NCBI GenBank assembly: GCA_013397845.1
Contig: VZTG01001881.1
Coordinates: 420,257 to 484,256 of the forward strand
Direction: 5' to 3'
DNA length: 64,000 nt
Source: Melanocharis versteri
Taxonomy: Eukaryota; Chordata; Aves; Passeriformes; Melanocharitidae
This document shows positions 1 through 11,900 of the stretch, in pieces. Position 1 is the first letter of the stretch; every line of letters starts with the position of its first letter. The translations under genes were made by a program, and so were the position numbers. The notes beneath the pieces were generated by a model. It was not told the origin of the DNA, did not search any database, and saw nothing but the letters and a program-made list of their open reading frames with translations.

Positions 1-3000
1 AAGCACGACAGTGAAACTGAATTTCTTTTCATCTCTATAGTACCCTGTTCCACAGATACAAATTTGAAGCCCATTTCTACAGCAGAATCTGTAGAGAATT
101 ACTGAGATGCTTAATTAGATTCATTTATTAAACTAGAAGAATAAAAATGGATATTCATAATAATTAAACATTTTACCATCCGAATTTTTTTTAAACAGCT
201 TGGGTAGTAGTTCTGAATGTGGCAGTTTATGCACTAAAATGAGAAGATTAAATATCTGTCAATTCACACTCTGAACAGCTACAAAGCCATTCTAACTACA
301 CATTACCCTTTCCTTTGACAGCTAAATCTGCCTTAGACAGACAAATTTAAAACTAGATTTAAAACCAAGCTAATAAAATACTGCTAAAACAATCACCCTC
401 CACTCCCAAAGATGTAAGAGTTTAATCACAGCAGTGAGTTGGAGGTTGGAACAACCCAGCTGCAGGGCTCACAGAGCCTTGGGGGGCAGCCCTGAGGCAG
501 GGGAAGGGGCTGAACACCTCTCAGGAGGCAAGAAGTAGAGGCTCAGGAAGGAGCTGCCATAGCCTCAGTCTCATCAGCTGGTGACAGACTGGGGTTTTTT
601 GCTTCCCAAGGGAGCATCTGGCTCCTAGCCACAGCTGCAGACCTCTCAGGCACGCATTCCCACCCCATCCCAGCACAGGCAGTTCTTCACCTCCACTCCT
701 TCCCACACTGAACCACTGCGTGGGGACATACCCAAAACACTTTCGACACGGACAGACTTGTAAAACTAGACCCAAAATAATTTTTTTTACTGGCTTCCCA
801 AAGAAGCCCAAGCACACACAAAGGCTAGGGAAGAGAGCAGAGGGCTGCGAGAGTGGCATCCCCAACCTGACTTATCACAGACATGCTAACCATGCCTTTA
901 AAGCATCTGTGAACATATCTCTTACTGAAGGGACAAGAAATAAATTCAAAATAAATACTAGTGGAAGTTACAAGATCAACTCAAATGCAGTAGTGCAAAT
1001 TTCAGAGCTCAATGCAGTTGAACGTTAATGGAAAACGGCTTTCCTTGGCACTCCACGCGCTTATTGTAAATGGCCAATTTCACCATTTCCTCTGTACTGC
1101 CACTTTTTGTTTCTTGTTTGAACTTAAAAGACAGGAAAGTAGTCATGAAGTAACAGGAATTACCAGGGGATCAGGGGAAGCGCAGTACTCTAGAAAGACT
1201 CAACTTGCTTTTGTGATTAGTGCGCAGTTTAACACGTGTTCCTATCACTGCCAGCACACACACAGCTGTCCAACAATGGAAAAACTCCGTGTTCTCGTCA
1301 GCCACACTGTTCATTGCCATCAAATATTCTGGATGCCAAGAGGTTTTCCATCTAGCCTTAATCCAGTGCAACAATAGCTCCTGTGAGGTAGAAATGAGGT
1401 TTTTAGGATTTTTAAACTCAGAAGAGTCTTGATGAAGGTAGCTAAGCATAGACACCCTCCCCACCCGCCTAAAGAAACACTGACAGATCAAGTGGGAAGG
1501 TTTTATCAGAGGCAGCTGTTACTATTGACAGCTCCAAGGTAACTCTTGCAACAAACAGGTTTGAGCTCAGGGCTTTTTGAGAGATTCCTGCTCAGCTAGA
1601 AACAGCAGTGCAGCATTGCTCAATCCCATTTAACCCTTTGACAGCAGCCTCTCAACCTCACTCCCGATGGGCTAGCTGCATTTTTGACAGAAGTCATTGC
1701 CAGCAAGTCCTGATTTTGTTCGCAGCTATATTCCACTTCAAATGAGCTCATAAGAAACAACTTTAAACTTTTGTGCAGAAATACATTGGGAACTTTTGGG
1801 GGAAAAAAGAACAACACAACAGTGAAACCAAACAAATCTAACAGCCAAATTGTACACCAGTCACTTCAGCTTTGGAGGGAAAGCAGGAGAGGCTGCAGCA
1901 GACTTTGCCAAGAGGCTCAGGCTGGGCTGCCCAGCCTTGAAGTGACCTAAGTGCTCACTCCAGCACTTTATTCCATTTGGCCAGGCAGCCTGTCCTTCTC
2001 CTCATCTCACACTTGCACTGGCTCTGACCACATGTTAGGACAGTCCATGTTACCACCTGGCAAAGAAATGCTCTTTGGCTGGTTTAGCTTTCTCACAGTG
2101 GCAGGCTGAATCGGCCTTCTGTAGGGACAGAGCAGCACCAGAGGAGTCCAGAGCAGGTCCTCCCTCTGGCTCCAGCAAGCTGTTTCTTAGGCTGCATAGC
2201 GTCACTTCACACTTGCTCTAGTGGGAAGAATAGAAACACAGCTTTGTTCCTTGTGTAATCAGCTAAGCATGATTTTTAATTTTTTTTTTAAACCAGAGAA
2301 GCTGAAGCTACTTTCAGTTGGCTCTGCAGTAGTTAACCTATGAGACCCTACCTCGTGAGTTAAAGTCTAACTCGAAGTTTCTCTCTGAGTTTATCCAGAG
2401 TTTGGAAACTACACCAAAGGGGTCCCCAAGGGATACTTCAGACAAATAATCATATGGACAGCTAAGACTGTTAGCTATACCAGACTCCACTCCTCACCCT
2501 AAAGGAAAAAAACCCAAAAAATGAACAAAACTAAAACAACTCTTCACAGTGTTCCCTAAAATAGTGAAATCCTCCAGGATGCTTCCCCCAGCTAACTAAC
2601 AGATATTAAGCATTCCTTATATAACACCATGGCAGAAGAGTACTTCTCATCCCTATGGTACTTCCACAAGAGTAAGGCAATGAGTCTTCAGCAAGTATTG
2701 TCTTATCCCAGGAAAGGAGAGAGCAAACTCAAAATCAATAACTGATTATGAAATGAATATGAATATGAAAATATATCAATGTGTCATATCTAGCTCAATT
2801 CCATGTGCTCAAACTTAACTGTCCTAGATTACTAATTTTATATAATTTGACAGAGATATCTTTTTCTTTCCATCTGCAAAAGACTAACAAAGAGAAATAA
2901 CGAACAAAATCACTAGTTTCTTCCATGCAGTTCCCTCTTCCCTCCATCTTCAACATCATTTTTTCCTTAATTAAACCCCCCATTACTCTTAAAAAACCCC

Positions 3001-4312
3001 CACATTTACGTTAGAGCAATCTGTAAAATACCCTGGAAGAAGCAAATTAGTATGATGGGCTTCTTCTCACTAAACATGACATTTATAAAGTATTTGTGAA
3101 TTCTAAAATGTTGCAATACAAAATATTTGAGAGAAGAAACTAGGCCAAGACATTTAATTGTAAGAGCTACCAGAAAAATCACTGTGCTTATTCTACAGTA
3201 ATCAGAAGATCGCACAGAAGTTTAGCAGTGATAATTTCACTTATAAATTTCACAATACCATGTTAGATGACAGGCATCCAAAAGTCCTGTATCAAATTGC
3301 TTTGAAGATCTCAAACTAGTTCCTTAGGCAGAGAAAGGTGCTCCAATCAAGAGTTTAAAAAACCCAACTAAGCCAATCCCAAAAACTGGCTAAGAGCCAC
3401 TACTCTTAGAGTTGAACCAGACTAGGAGATAAATGCAGTATTTTTAGATTAAATGAAAGCAAGCAGATATTATCCCACAAGAATGTTACATTTCTGCCAG
3501 TATACTAAGACAATTTAGTGCTTTTTTGTATACCAGACTGCAAAATCATCATGTAGCAGAAGAGCTGAAATGAAAATAATACCAATCTTAGAACATTAGT
3601 TATAAGTGCAAGAGAAACGGCTATTAAAGCCTGCATCAGCTGTGCAATATAAATTCATAACTGTTACAATTTCTTTGACTTCAGATTTTTTCTCAGAAGT
3701 TTTCAAAGCAGACCAACAGTTTCTAGTGTAGTATCAAACTGATTAGGTCATTACATATTTCAAACAGCCTAGAAAAAATAAGATTTAACCACACCAGATT
3801 AATTCTACTCTATAATTCCAGATGCATTTCTGTATTTTTATTAATAATTTTAGGACACCATCAACAACGTACGATTCAATAAATAAAACTGTAGCAACTC
3901 AGGCTTTATTCTGAGTAGCTCAGAAACGTATCCGCCCCTTAAATACTCTTCCATCCAATGTCATGTAACAAAGTAAGGCCATGTAGATTATCTGCTGAAA
4001 CTAGTCTTTCCTACAAGGGCCGAACTTGAAGTACATACTTGGAAAGCTACTCAACCCTGAAGGACTCTCTGACTACAAACATTTAAAAACTCTTTTAAAG
4101 AGCATGTGAAGCTGCAGAGGCCATAAAGCCCAGCATCATGGGTTTGATTTTTTTCTATCCAACTGATGCTAGAAGTATAACCTTCACAGGAAAACAGAAA
4201 CCACTGGAATGGAAACATAAAATTTAGTATCAGTATATTAATATTTTCTAAAGCCCTTGCTGAGAAGAGTTCAAAAAATTAAAGCCAAAATTGATGAGCT
4301 GTGAGTTTTTAC
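1..4312 (-). other. MTUS1: Partial MTUS1 intron after shared exon 6
   Basis: This is AT-rich sequence downstream of the exon 6 donor, and no next coding exon was found. A more GC-rich patch lies at about 430-720. Readings on both strands there (for example at 521-865) have no recognisable family and look like chance frames. No clear transposable element was recognised. Confidence 0.7.
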
Positions 4313-4530
4313 CTCAGACTGCAGGTGCTGGATGACAACTGTTAATGCTTCAAACTTCTGGTTACTGGACGTCAGGAATTTTTTCAGCTGCAAGATGATT
4401 CCACTTTGGGTCTCACATTTTGTTTTGTACTGGGTCAACTCGGCTGCTTTTGTGCCAGGTGAACGTGCATCTGTGGAGGCTTGAGTCCGTATGCATGAGC
4501 TCTTGGGACTCCGCTGCTTGCCCTTGTCAA
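4313..4530 (-). CDS. MTUS1: MTUS1 shared exon 6, start of the common C-terminal region
   Basis: This 218-nt exon is common to long and short isoforms in mammals. The acceptor is GTCTTAG at 4532-4531, behind a GTT-repeat pyrimidine-rich tract, and the donor is GAG|GTAAAA at 4313/4312. It takes one base from the preceding exon to make Val and ends in phase 0. The peptide begins VDKGKQRSPKSSCI and contains ELTQYKTKCETQSGIILQL and KFEALTVVIQHLQSE. These are nearly identical to mammalian ELTQYKTKCENQSGFILQL and KFEALTVVIQHLLSE. This is the beginning of the C-terminal coiled-coil region, which in ATIP proteins dimerises and contacts the AT2 receptor tail. The next exon, expected to begin with an REEALKQ-type sequence, was not found at 1-4312. 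Confidence 0.97.
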
Positions 4531-7500
4531 CTAAGACAACAACAACAACTAATTAATATGCATTTCACGCTGAAATCTCACCAAAATGTAAAGGACAGGT
4601 GCAAAGGAAAGTAGTTATAAATTCCTACAAATACTTGCTGAAATACTAACTAGGAGAAAGGAGAAATACTAACTATTTCAGTAGCAGTGCAGAGCGGACA
4701 CCATCAGTCTGCTAATTCCTAACACGATAACCTTGGATACAGCGTTTTGCACTTCATCCTCACCTTCATGTATTCTGTGGCATACTTTTCAGCATACTCT
4801 TCACGCTTGCTTTGAACAAATACTTTCATAAAATGCAAGATCTCTGTCATCCTACCTATTCAGTAACTTACTTCTAACATAAGAGTTGCTAGCTTTTGTG
4901 TGCAACATGGATTTCATATTTCCTGCACTCTAAAGTACTGCTGAATATAAAACCATTTTCTCTACATTTCCTTTGTTATTTTTCTTCCTTTTAAAATTTT
5001 ATTTGTAAAAACTCCCCTCTCTGCAGCTCACGCCTGGGCTTTATTAACTAGAGGTCTTGCAGCATTTCTTAATGCTAGCGATTTCCAGTCACAAGGATAA
5101 GACTTTAAAGAAGCTCTACAATGTAATATATTTCAATGTATATTCACAGTCCTGAAATTACATTGTTGATTTAATATTCTTAGTTATGTGGCAACCTCGA
5201 TGCTTTCACAGTACACAATCATCTCATGTCAGAGTAAACCAGATTACATAAAACAGCACATCACTCCTAAACACTGTATAGGTTACAGGTTTCTCTGCTG
5301 CCTTCAGACTGGAAAGGGAGTACAGTACTGCTGTGCAGATAGGGCCAGTCTTCCCCCCCGGATCACAAAGGAATGAGCAAACAATTTTGCAATAAAAGGC
5401 TGATGCAATAGATAAATATCCCTTGACAATTTAATGAAGACATCTAAGCAGATTACTTTGTACAGTTTCAACTTAACAAGATTTCTTCACGATAGAGTGA
5501 AAAAACCTGAGAGGTGAGATCTGGAGAAAAGAAAAATAGGAACAGCCAGAAAAAGCAGGGGACAAACTAACCAACAAGATCCAATCCTTTCTGAATCCCA
5601 AGCACCTGGTTTGAAGGTTGTCAAATGACCCTAGAATCATCCCTGCAGTGTAAGGTTCAATCTCACAACTGGAGACAGTATTAATAAAAAACCTTTGATT
5701 CTCAGTTAATGTTAGTCTGACTGATGTATCAGCTACTGCATTAATGCATCAGTCTTCCACAGCCTTCTTTGTTTTTAAAGTCTTTGAAAACAGTTTTCCT
5801 GTTCAAAATACTAACATCCTCTGTGCCTTCCTTACTGAGCCTGGAATAAAGTGCCCCTTGAGCCTATTGATTTTCCAGATAAATCCTCTCTGGGCAAGAT
5901 TTTCTGCTAGTTAGAGAACTGTCAGCATATCATGCTTTATAATGTCCAAATGCCCTTGTATTCTTGGAGATTTCCCTACACTTCTGCTCAGAGATGCAGA
6001 CTGTTAAAGGGTGTATTTTCAATTAGAAACATACCATCGTGCAGTTTAATAGTAGAGCTTTAAAAGGTATAACAACCCAAATCAAAATACAAATTTGTAG
6101 GACAAAAGGATCGAGCTTGGCTGCCAGTTCTAGTTATTTTTACCACCGTTTAACTAACATGACCACTTCTTTTCTCGCTGTGCAGACATAACAAAGTCTT
6201 TTGAGTAGACATTTTTACACAAATGCCAGTTCACATCTGAGAGCAACAACGTCAAATTTCCAGCAATCTTATGGACAATACTGTGTGTAGGAAACTACTG
6301 GTTACCTTCTGAAGCTCCTTCAAAAATCACAAGAGATAATAATCAAGAAGAGAGGAAAACAAAGAGCAGGGACTAGAGAATAAACATGTAGAGTCAGTTC
6401 TTCCCTTCCCTACTGGCTTACATACTCCTACTCTCTCATATATTCCACCCCCCTTTCTGAATGCTCCACTTATGACAAAAAGAGAACTAGAGCATCACAT
6501 TCTTGATGTAAGAGTATTGGATAAATTTGCTGATACAGATGCTAATGTCATAATTTAATTAAATATTTGAAATTAGTTTTACAACTATTTCTAGAACCCT
6601 GACAGAGCTGTGTTAAACCTGAACAATTGCAGACAATTTTTACTCTGGGAAAAAAACACATCACAAAGTTAGTTACCTAACGAAGAAATTTCATTTAAAT
6701 ACAGTGATATAACAGCTAACCACAAATGACAAAAGGCTCCAAATATCCATTGGTTCCAGAGTTCAGCCAGCCTTAATCACTTTGTCAGTTTCATGCCATT
6801 GCTTTTATCCTGCTGCCCAGACCACCAAGTATTTTCCAAGAAGCTCATTCAAGCATCCAACCAAGCCAGCCCTTGATACTATACTAAAAAAAGCTGAACA
6901 AAAAACATGCATAAAGTGAAACTCAGTGACATTCCTGTTGGCAATTTTATCATAGACATGTGCTATACACAGCCACTTCAAATGCTGGAAAGCATGAACC
7001 CTCTGTAGCATGAACTGCCTCTACAGATTAACACCACTGACACTATGATGTTTATTTATGGCCTGTGTACCTCTGGGCAACGACAGATCGTTTCCAGATT
7101 TGTATAGAAGGCATGCTGTGGCGTCAAAACAAAAGCCATGCTTTCATTAAGACAAAAGCATCATGAGTCTGATTACTGATACCACCACATCAATGGCAGA
7201 GTCTAATTTGAAGACAGCATTGGTTAACAGCCCAAGCCCTTCTCACTTGGGCCTGTTCACCTGCCACCTCTATACAGTCAGACTTGCAAAGCGGAACAAT
7301 TTCCGCCTCTAAATTAGGTTCTGGACTCCTCTCCAACAGGCTCAAAAACACTGTACCAATATAGATGAAAAGTTTGGTTTTGGAAGACTGAAAATCAGAT
7401 TTTCAAGTACTGCGTGTAGTACAGTAATGGACAGAATCACCATCTAAAGTCCTTTCCTTCTTCATATAAGTAAAGAAAAAAAAATAGCAGTGATTTTGCA

Positions 7501-8132
7501 AAGACTAAGCCTTTTGATCATTGAATCATTCACAGAAGATTTGATCTGGATCTTGGAAAAGGTCCACAAATCCTCTCACTCCCTCTACAGTCATTACATG
7601 GATGGCACAGCAGCCGACTCCAGCTCACTGGGGAGAGCACTAAACCCATTCCAAGATTCTCCATGAAGCAAGCTCCCACACATAGCTTCTCTAGTTAACA
7701 GCCATTCAAAAGCAAGGAATACACAACTGTCAGTACACAGGGTGTGTTCCACAAAGTTACATTTAGGTGCTGCGGCTCTGCCCAGTACTCGACACAGTAT
7801 TTGTCTGGCTGGCTACCTCAGAGCTTCTGTTGTGCTGCTGGTTTTCTGAGCCTCCCTATCTTGTGCATTGTTGCTGGATTACCAGGAAAGTCCATAACAC
7901 ACTTTTTTGGTTCACAGAACCGAATCAAAGCCTTCCTTTGCACATCATGTACTAGGAAGGTATGTGTAGTAGTATCTACAGTAACTAGAAATTATTTTAA
8001 GCAAGAGATTCAATTTCTAAAAACAATTACATTTCTTAAAAGCATTCAAAATAGACTAAACAAATTTCTTGACAAGCACAAATAGAAACAACCTCACTTC
8101 TCTACCCACACTTACAGTCACAATTGTCTTAC
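4531..8132 (-). other. MTUS1: MTUS1 intron between the coiled-coil ORF and shared exon 6
   Basis: This is intronic sequence before the acceptor at 4531. A segment at about 7520-7690 loosely resembles the reverse complement of a CR1 3' end but is too diverged to call. No coding exon or RNA gene is recognised. Confidence 0.7.
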
Positions 8133-8622
8133 CCCCAAGCACCTTCTTTTCACATTCCTCATCCAAACTGTTAGCTTCCACAGGTCTTTCAAAACCCATG
8201 TGCGTCTGGTGTAAGCATTTTTCAAAGAAAAATCCTTGCTCAACATTTTCTCTCGTGGGAAGATGCAGGCTGGTAAAAACTTTCTGCCTCTCCTCCATTT
8301 TCTGGAAAGCCTTGTCTACACATGTTAAATTGGTGCTCACTTCTTTGATCAGTAAGACCAGATCAGCCTGAGTATTTAATCGAGCTTCCATTTCTTCTCT
8401 TACTCGCTGTATTTCCTCAAGCACAGTTCTTATATCCAAGTGACTGGACTTCATCTCTGCTTTGAGATCTTCTTTCACCTGTTGCTGGCTCCTCTGCAAT
8501 GCTAACACCGTTCTGATTTCCTTCTGAGATGTTTCCACATCATGCTTTAGTGCCTTCTGCCCAGCCTGCATTGCCTCCTGACTAGCTTTCACTTCTGCCA
8601 ACAGAGCAGCGATGCACTCCAT
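8133..8622 (-). CDS. Putative coiled-coil first exon or nested ORF, unassigned
   Basis: An ATG at 8622 opens a frame of 188 codons. It reaches a strong donor, G|GTAAGA, at 8133/8132 after 163 codons, and I place the coding end there. Residues 1-118 look like one long coiled coil rich in Glu, Lys, Gln and Leu. An IRTVL motif recurs at 36-40 and 64-68, exactly 28 residues (four heptads) apart. Residues 119-163 lack heptads. An in-frame TGA lies upstream with no intervening ATG. The donor leaves one base, so splicing to the exon at 4530 would give a Gly-to-Val junction in frame with MTUS1. It could therefore be a further MTUS1 N-terminus, possibly equivalent to one of the less-studied mammalian ATIP2/ATIP4 forms, whose sequences I cannot recall. 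Alternatives are a nested single-exon gene or a gag-like retroelement remnant. I do not recognise a family. Confidence 0.5.
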
Positions 8623-8970
8623 CTCGATCCCACGGGAGTTGCAGGACCTCTTCCCGTGTCACAGCTTCCAAGCAGCCAGGGACATTTGTGAGCCGGTATC
8701 AGATTTCCCCGACAGCAAGCGAGCTAGCACATAGCCCTTGGTATGGTATTCTACCTCAATTTACAGCACCTTGCAGTGAAGGTACTAGGTAAAAGTCTTG
8801 TACAAGGTGAGCCAAAGGCACTACATAAAAGACTTCAACGAGCAGGGCTGTAGTCAGAGCTCCTTCTCAGGACTCAGCCAGAGCACTAATCAGTTTAATT
8901 GGCAGATTATGCCACACCTGAATTTTTTAAAATCTTTTGCTGACATCATTGTACGTGGGACGTCACCCCA
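8623..8970 (-). promoter_or_regulatory. Possible promoter region of the coiled-coil ORF
   Basis: The region directly upstream of the ATG at 8622 contains no clear TATA box and no convincing splice acceptor, which suits a first exon. About 320-345 bases upstream are a TGACATCA (8941-8948), a TACGTG (8952-8957) and a GACGTCAC (8959-8966). These resemble ATF/CREB and E-box-like sites packed within 26 bases. This is motif evidence only, and such short sites occur by chance. Confidence 0.3.
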
Positions 8971-11900
8971 AAAGCCACTCCCAACAGTCATTTGATCTGT
9001 GCATCAATCAAAGTATGCCTGGGCATCAGTAACCAGGTTTGTTGTAACGCAGCCAAACTCTCTGCAAGAATGCAGTGGCCCTTCCTTTACGACACAAAGG
9101 CTCAAAGGAAGCCTGAATCGCCTGCAGGAGCTGACAGCCAAACAATTCAACAGTGTGTAGTTATTTCAATTGTATATTCAAAAAGGTGATTATGCACCTG
9201 TCCTTCTGCTAATGTTTGCAGTGAGGGCTCAGGAGTACATGTGTGGGCACATTTGATGTTGCCCCACTCCCACTGAGCACTCTCCTTATTCACACAGCAA
9301 GCAGTACCCTTTTGGCAATCTCTGGAAGAACACAGTTCCTGAGGAAACCCTCTAATCCACAAACAATAAAGACTTATCACAGCAATATGGGAAAACTGAC
9401 TAATGAGATATTTTTGGCAGGTTAAGGAGGCCAAGCTGTTTAGCCACCAGGTCTGAGTGTTAACTTTTCTCTGGAAAAGCTAAGGCTTCTTACTTTTAAG
9501 CACAGAACTCTTAATAGGTCTAGGCTCCATGCTGAAAGCAGGTAGATTAATGACACCAGGCTGATAGCTGTTGTGTTACACAGCAGTTTGATTACCAGTC
9601 ACTGGATTCAGTTCGGAAAAAATGACCAGTATCATGTAGATCTTGGTCTACAGACTTGGTCAGTCTCTGCTTTCAAAGAGATGAGCAGGTACTTGGTACA
9701 ACACCCAGCAGAACAGGACCCAAACTGCACAAGCTGGAGCTCAGGAGAACTTACACAATGCACCTTTGGCCCTGTCATGACTCCAGGATGCTTTCAGAAG
9801 CTGTGATGATCCCAGAGCAGAAACCCGTGCTATCCATCAAAAACTGCAATAACTCGTATCAGCATTATTTTGGGCTGGGAAGAATCACTAGGAATGCCAA
9901 TACCCCATGCATGCACAGATCCAGGATTTCCAAATCACCACAGTGCTGCTGGCCAAAAAGCTAATCTGCTGAGTCCTGCCTTCAGTGAAAGTTTACTGCT
10001 GACTTGCCAGTTCTCCTCCTACACTAGTCCAGGCACACTAATGGGACCAAGAAGGTATCAGAGATGCACTGTCCATATAGAACACCTCATGGCTTGCAGG
10101 TATTCCCCGACTGTTTTGCTATCACAGACCCTGGTGAACACAAAGTCAATGCTGGAGTTTTTCCGAGTCTCAGTATCACCTGCCAGAAGGCAGACATGGA
10201 CTTTCTGATGGGATTTCCCAGCACAGCTACAGGCCGCAGGTACAGTTTCTTCCACTTTCGGCTCCTTGCCCCATTCCTAGCTGAATAGCTATCCCAAGAG
10301 CTCCTAAGCATTATTACTCACACAGTCACCACTAAAGACTAGCACACAGGTTGCAGAAGCCCAATCTGAAGTCTGAATCCAGGTAACATCTTTGACAAAA
10401 GATTTAGGTACGTGAAGAGAGCCAGGTAAGAGCAGTAGCAGTACTTCTGCATCCCCTGACCAACAGCTGCAGTAATTCAGCTGAGCAGTGTACGTTTTCA
10501 TTCCACCCTTCACCATATCTTAGTGGTTCCTAAAAATCTCACTCGGTGAACCATTTGCAAAGACCTTGTCAGACAGCAAAATCCATCTGAAATTACTTCC
10601 ACTGGTTCTGTGTGATACAGCTGGAAAACAGGTGAAAGAGAGGGTATTCCCAGACTCGTGGATGTAACCATCCAAGATCTAAATCTTCCTAGAAACTTTA
10701 GACAAGTAACATGAATCCTGTGTTTATACTAAGATAAATAGCTCAAGCGTCATCCTGCATAAGTTTCACTTTCTGATAATTTTAAAGGTATAGTTCAACA
10801 AAGAGTGATTCCATGGAGCAGTGATTTCAGCTGAGTTAACAAAACACAAAACCGAAAAAAACAAAGCCAAACCAAAACACCCCCTGCCCAAAAAAAGGTT
10901 TGGGGGTAAAAAAAAAGTCTCTAACTGATACCCCTTGGTCCCTCTGTAGTGGAACAGGTTCCTCCAGGCACTGACTCAGAGCAGAATCCTACAACATCAA
11001 TGAGTGCTTGAGGAAAGCCTTTCTCTATAAGCTACACTGAAAGCCTGGCTGACGAAGCTCAGGTGACTAAATTAGGTGCTGCAATTGTCATTCCTGTCCA
11101 ACATCACCAAATCCAAAAGTTGGAGCCTCCTTTCTACAAGTGTGCACACCCACCCTAATTGCCAAGTGTTCTCTCCTATAATGTAATACACTGAAGAAAA
11201 CCTGTCCTTGGAAACTGGTCTCTTGCTCTGTATGAATATGTTAATTCTATCCAGAATGCAGTCAATATGTTTGGTATCTTCCTCACTTAAACTAAGATGG
11301 GCTGATTCATCATAAGGAATCTTAAGCAATTTGTAAAGATCACCCTCTTGACATAGATTTCAGGCAGATTTCCTTTACTTTTCTCCACTCTGGAAGACAC
11401 TCTTTAAACCTTACCTAAAATTTAATTATAGGTTAATACTACAAAGCAAATTTTAAGTCCACAGAAGTTGCTGCTACTCTGAATTTTACAACCTGTTTCT
11501 CAACAGGAATACTTGATAGATAATGACAGTTGGAGAACATTTTATCAATGCACAAGTTTCCCAACCTAGAATTCATTGTCTCAGAATTACACATTTCACC
11601 TGCTGTACATCAGCTTCTGCTCCAGCTAAGATGCCTCTCTATCCTTGATGCATCTCAAGTGTCTTAATATTTTCTCCTGTTTAGGAAAAAAAACACCTGA
11701 ATTTCATAGACTAACATGAATCAACCACTGTCGAGGATTTTCTCCCAAAAGTACATTAAGGATTAGGGCAGAACAAAAAAAGGACTTCATCTACTTAAAT
11801 AAAATCTGGTCTATTTTGTGTGAGATATGTTTGAGGCTTTTTGGGGAGCGTCCTTTGTTTTGGTTTTAAGGTCTTTCTTCCACACTACAGAAACACAGAA

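Noticed and set aside
521..865. 114-codon minus-strand frame in a GC-richer patch
   Set aside because: It overlaps an equally long plus-strand frame. Neither shows a domain, and the expected next MTUS1 exon sequence is not present.
7520..7690. CR1 fragment in antisense orientation
   Set aside because: There is only loose similarity to the CR1 3' end, and a repeat search would be needed to support it.
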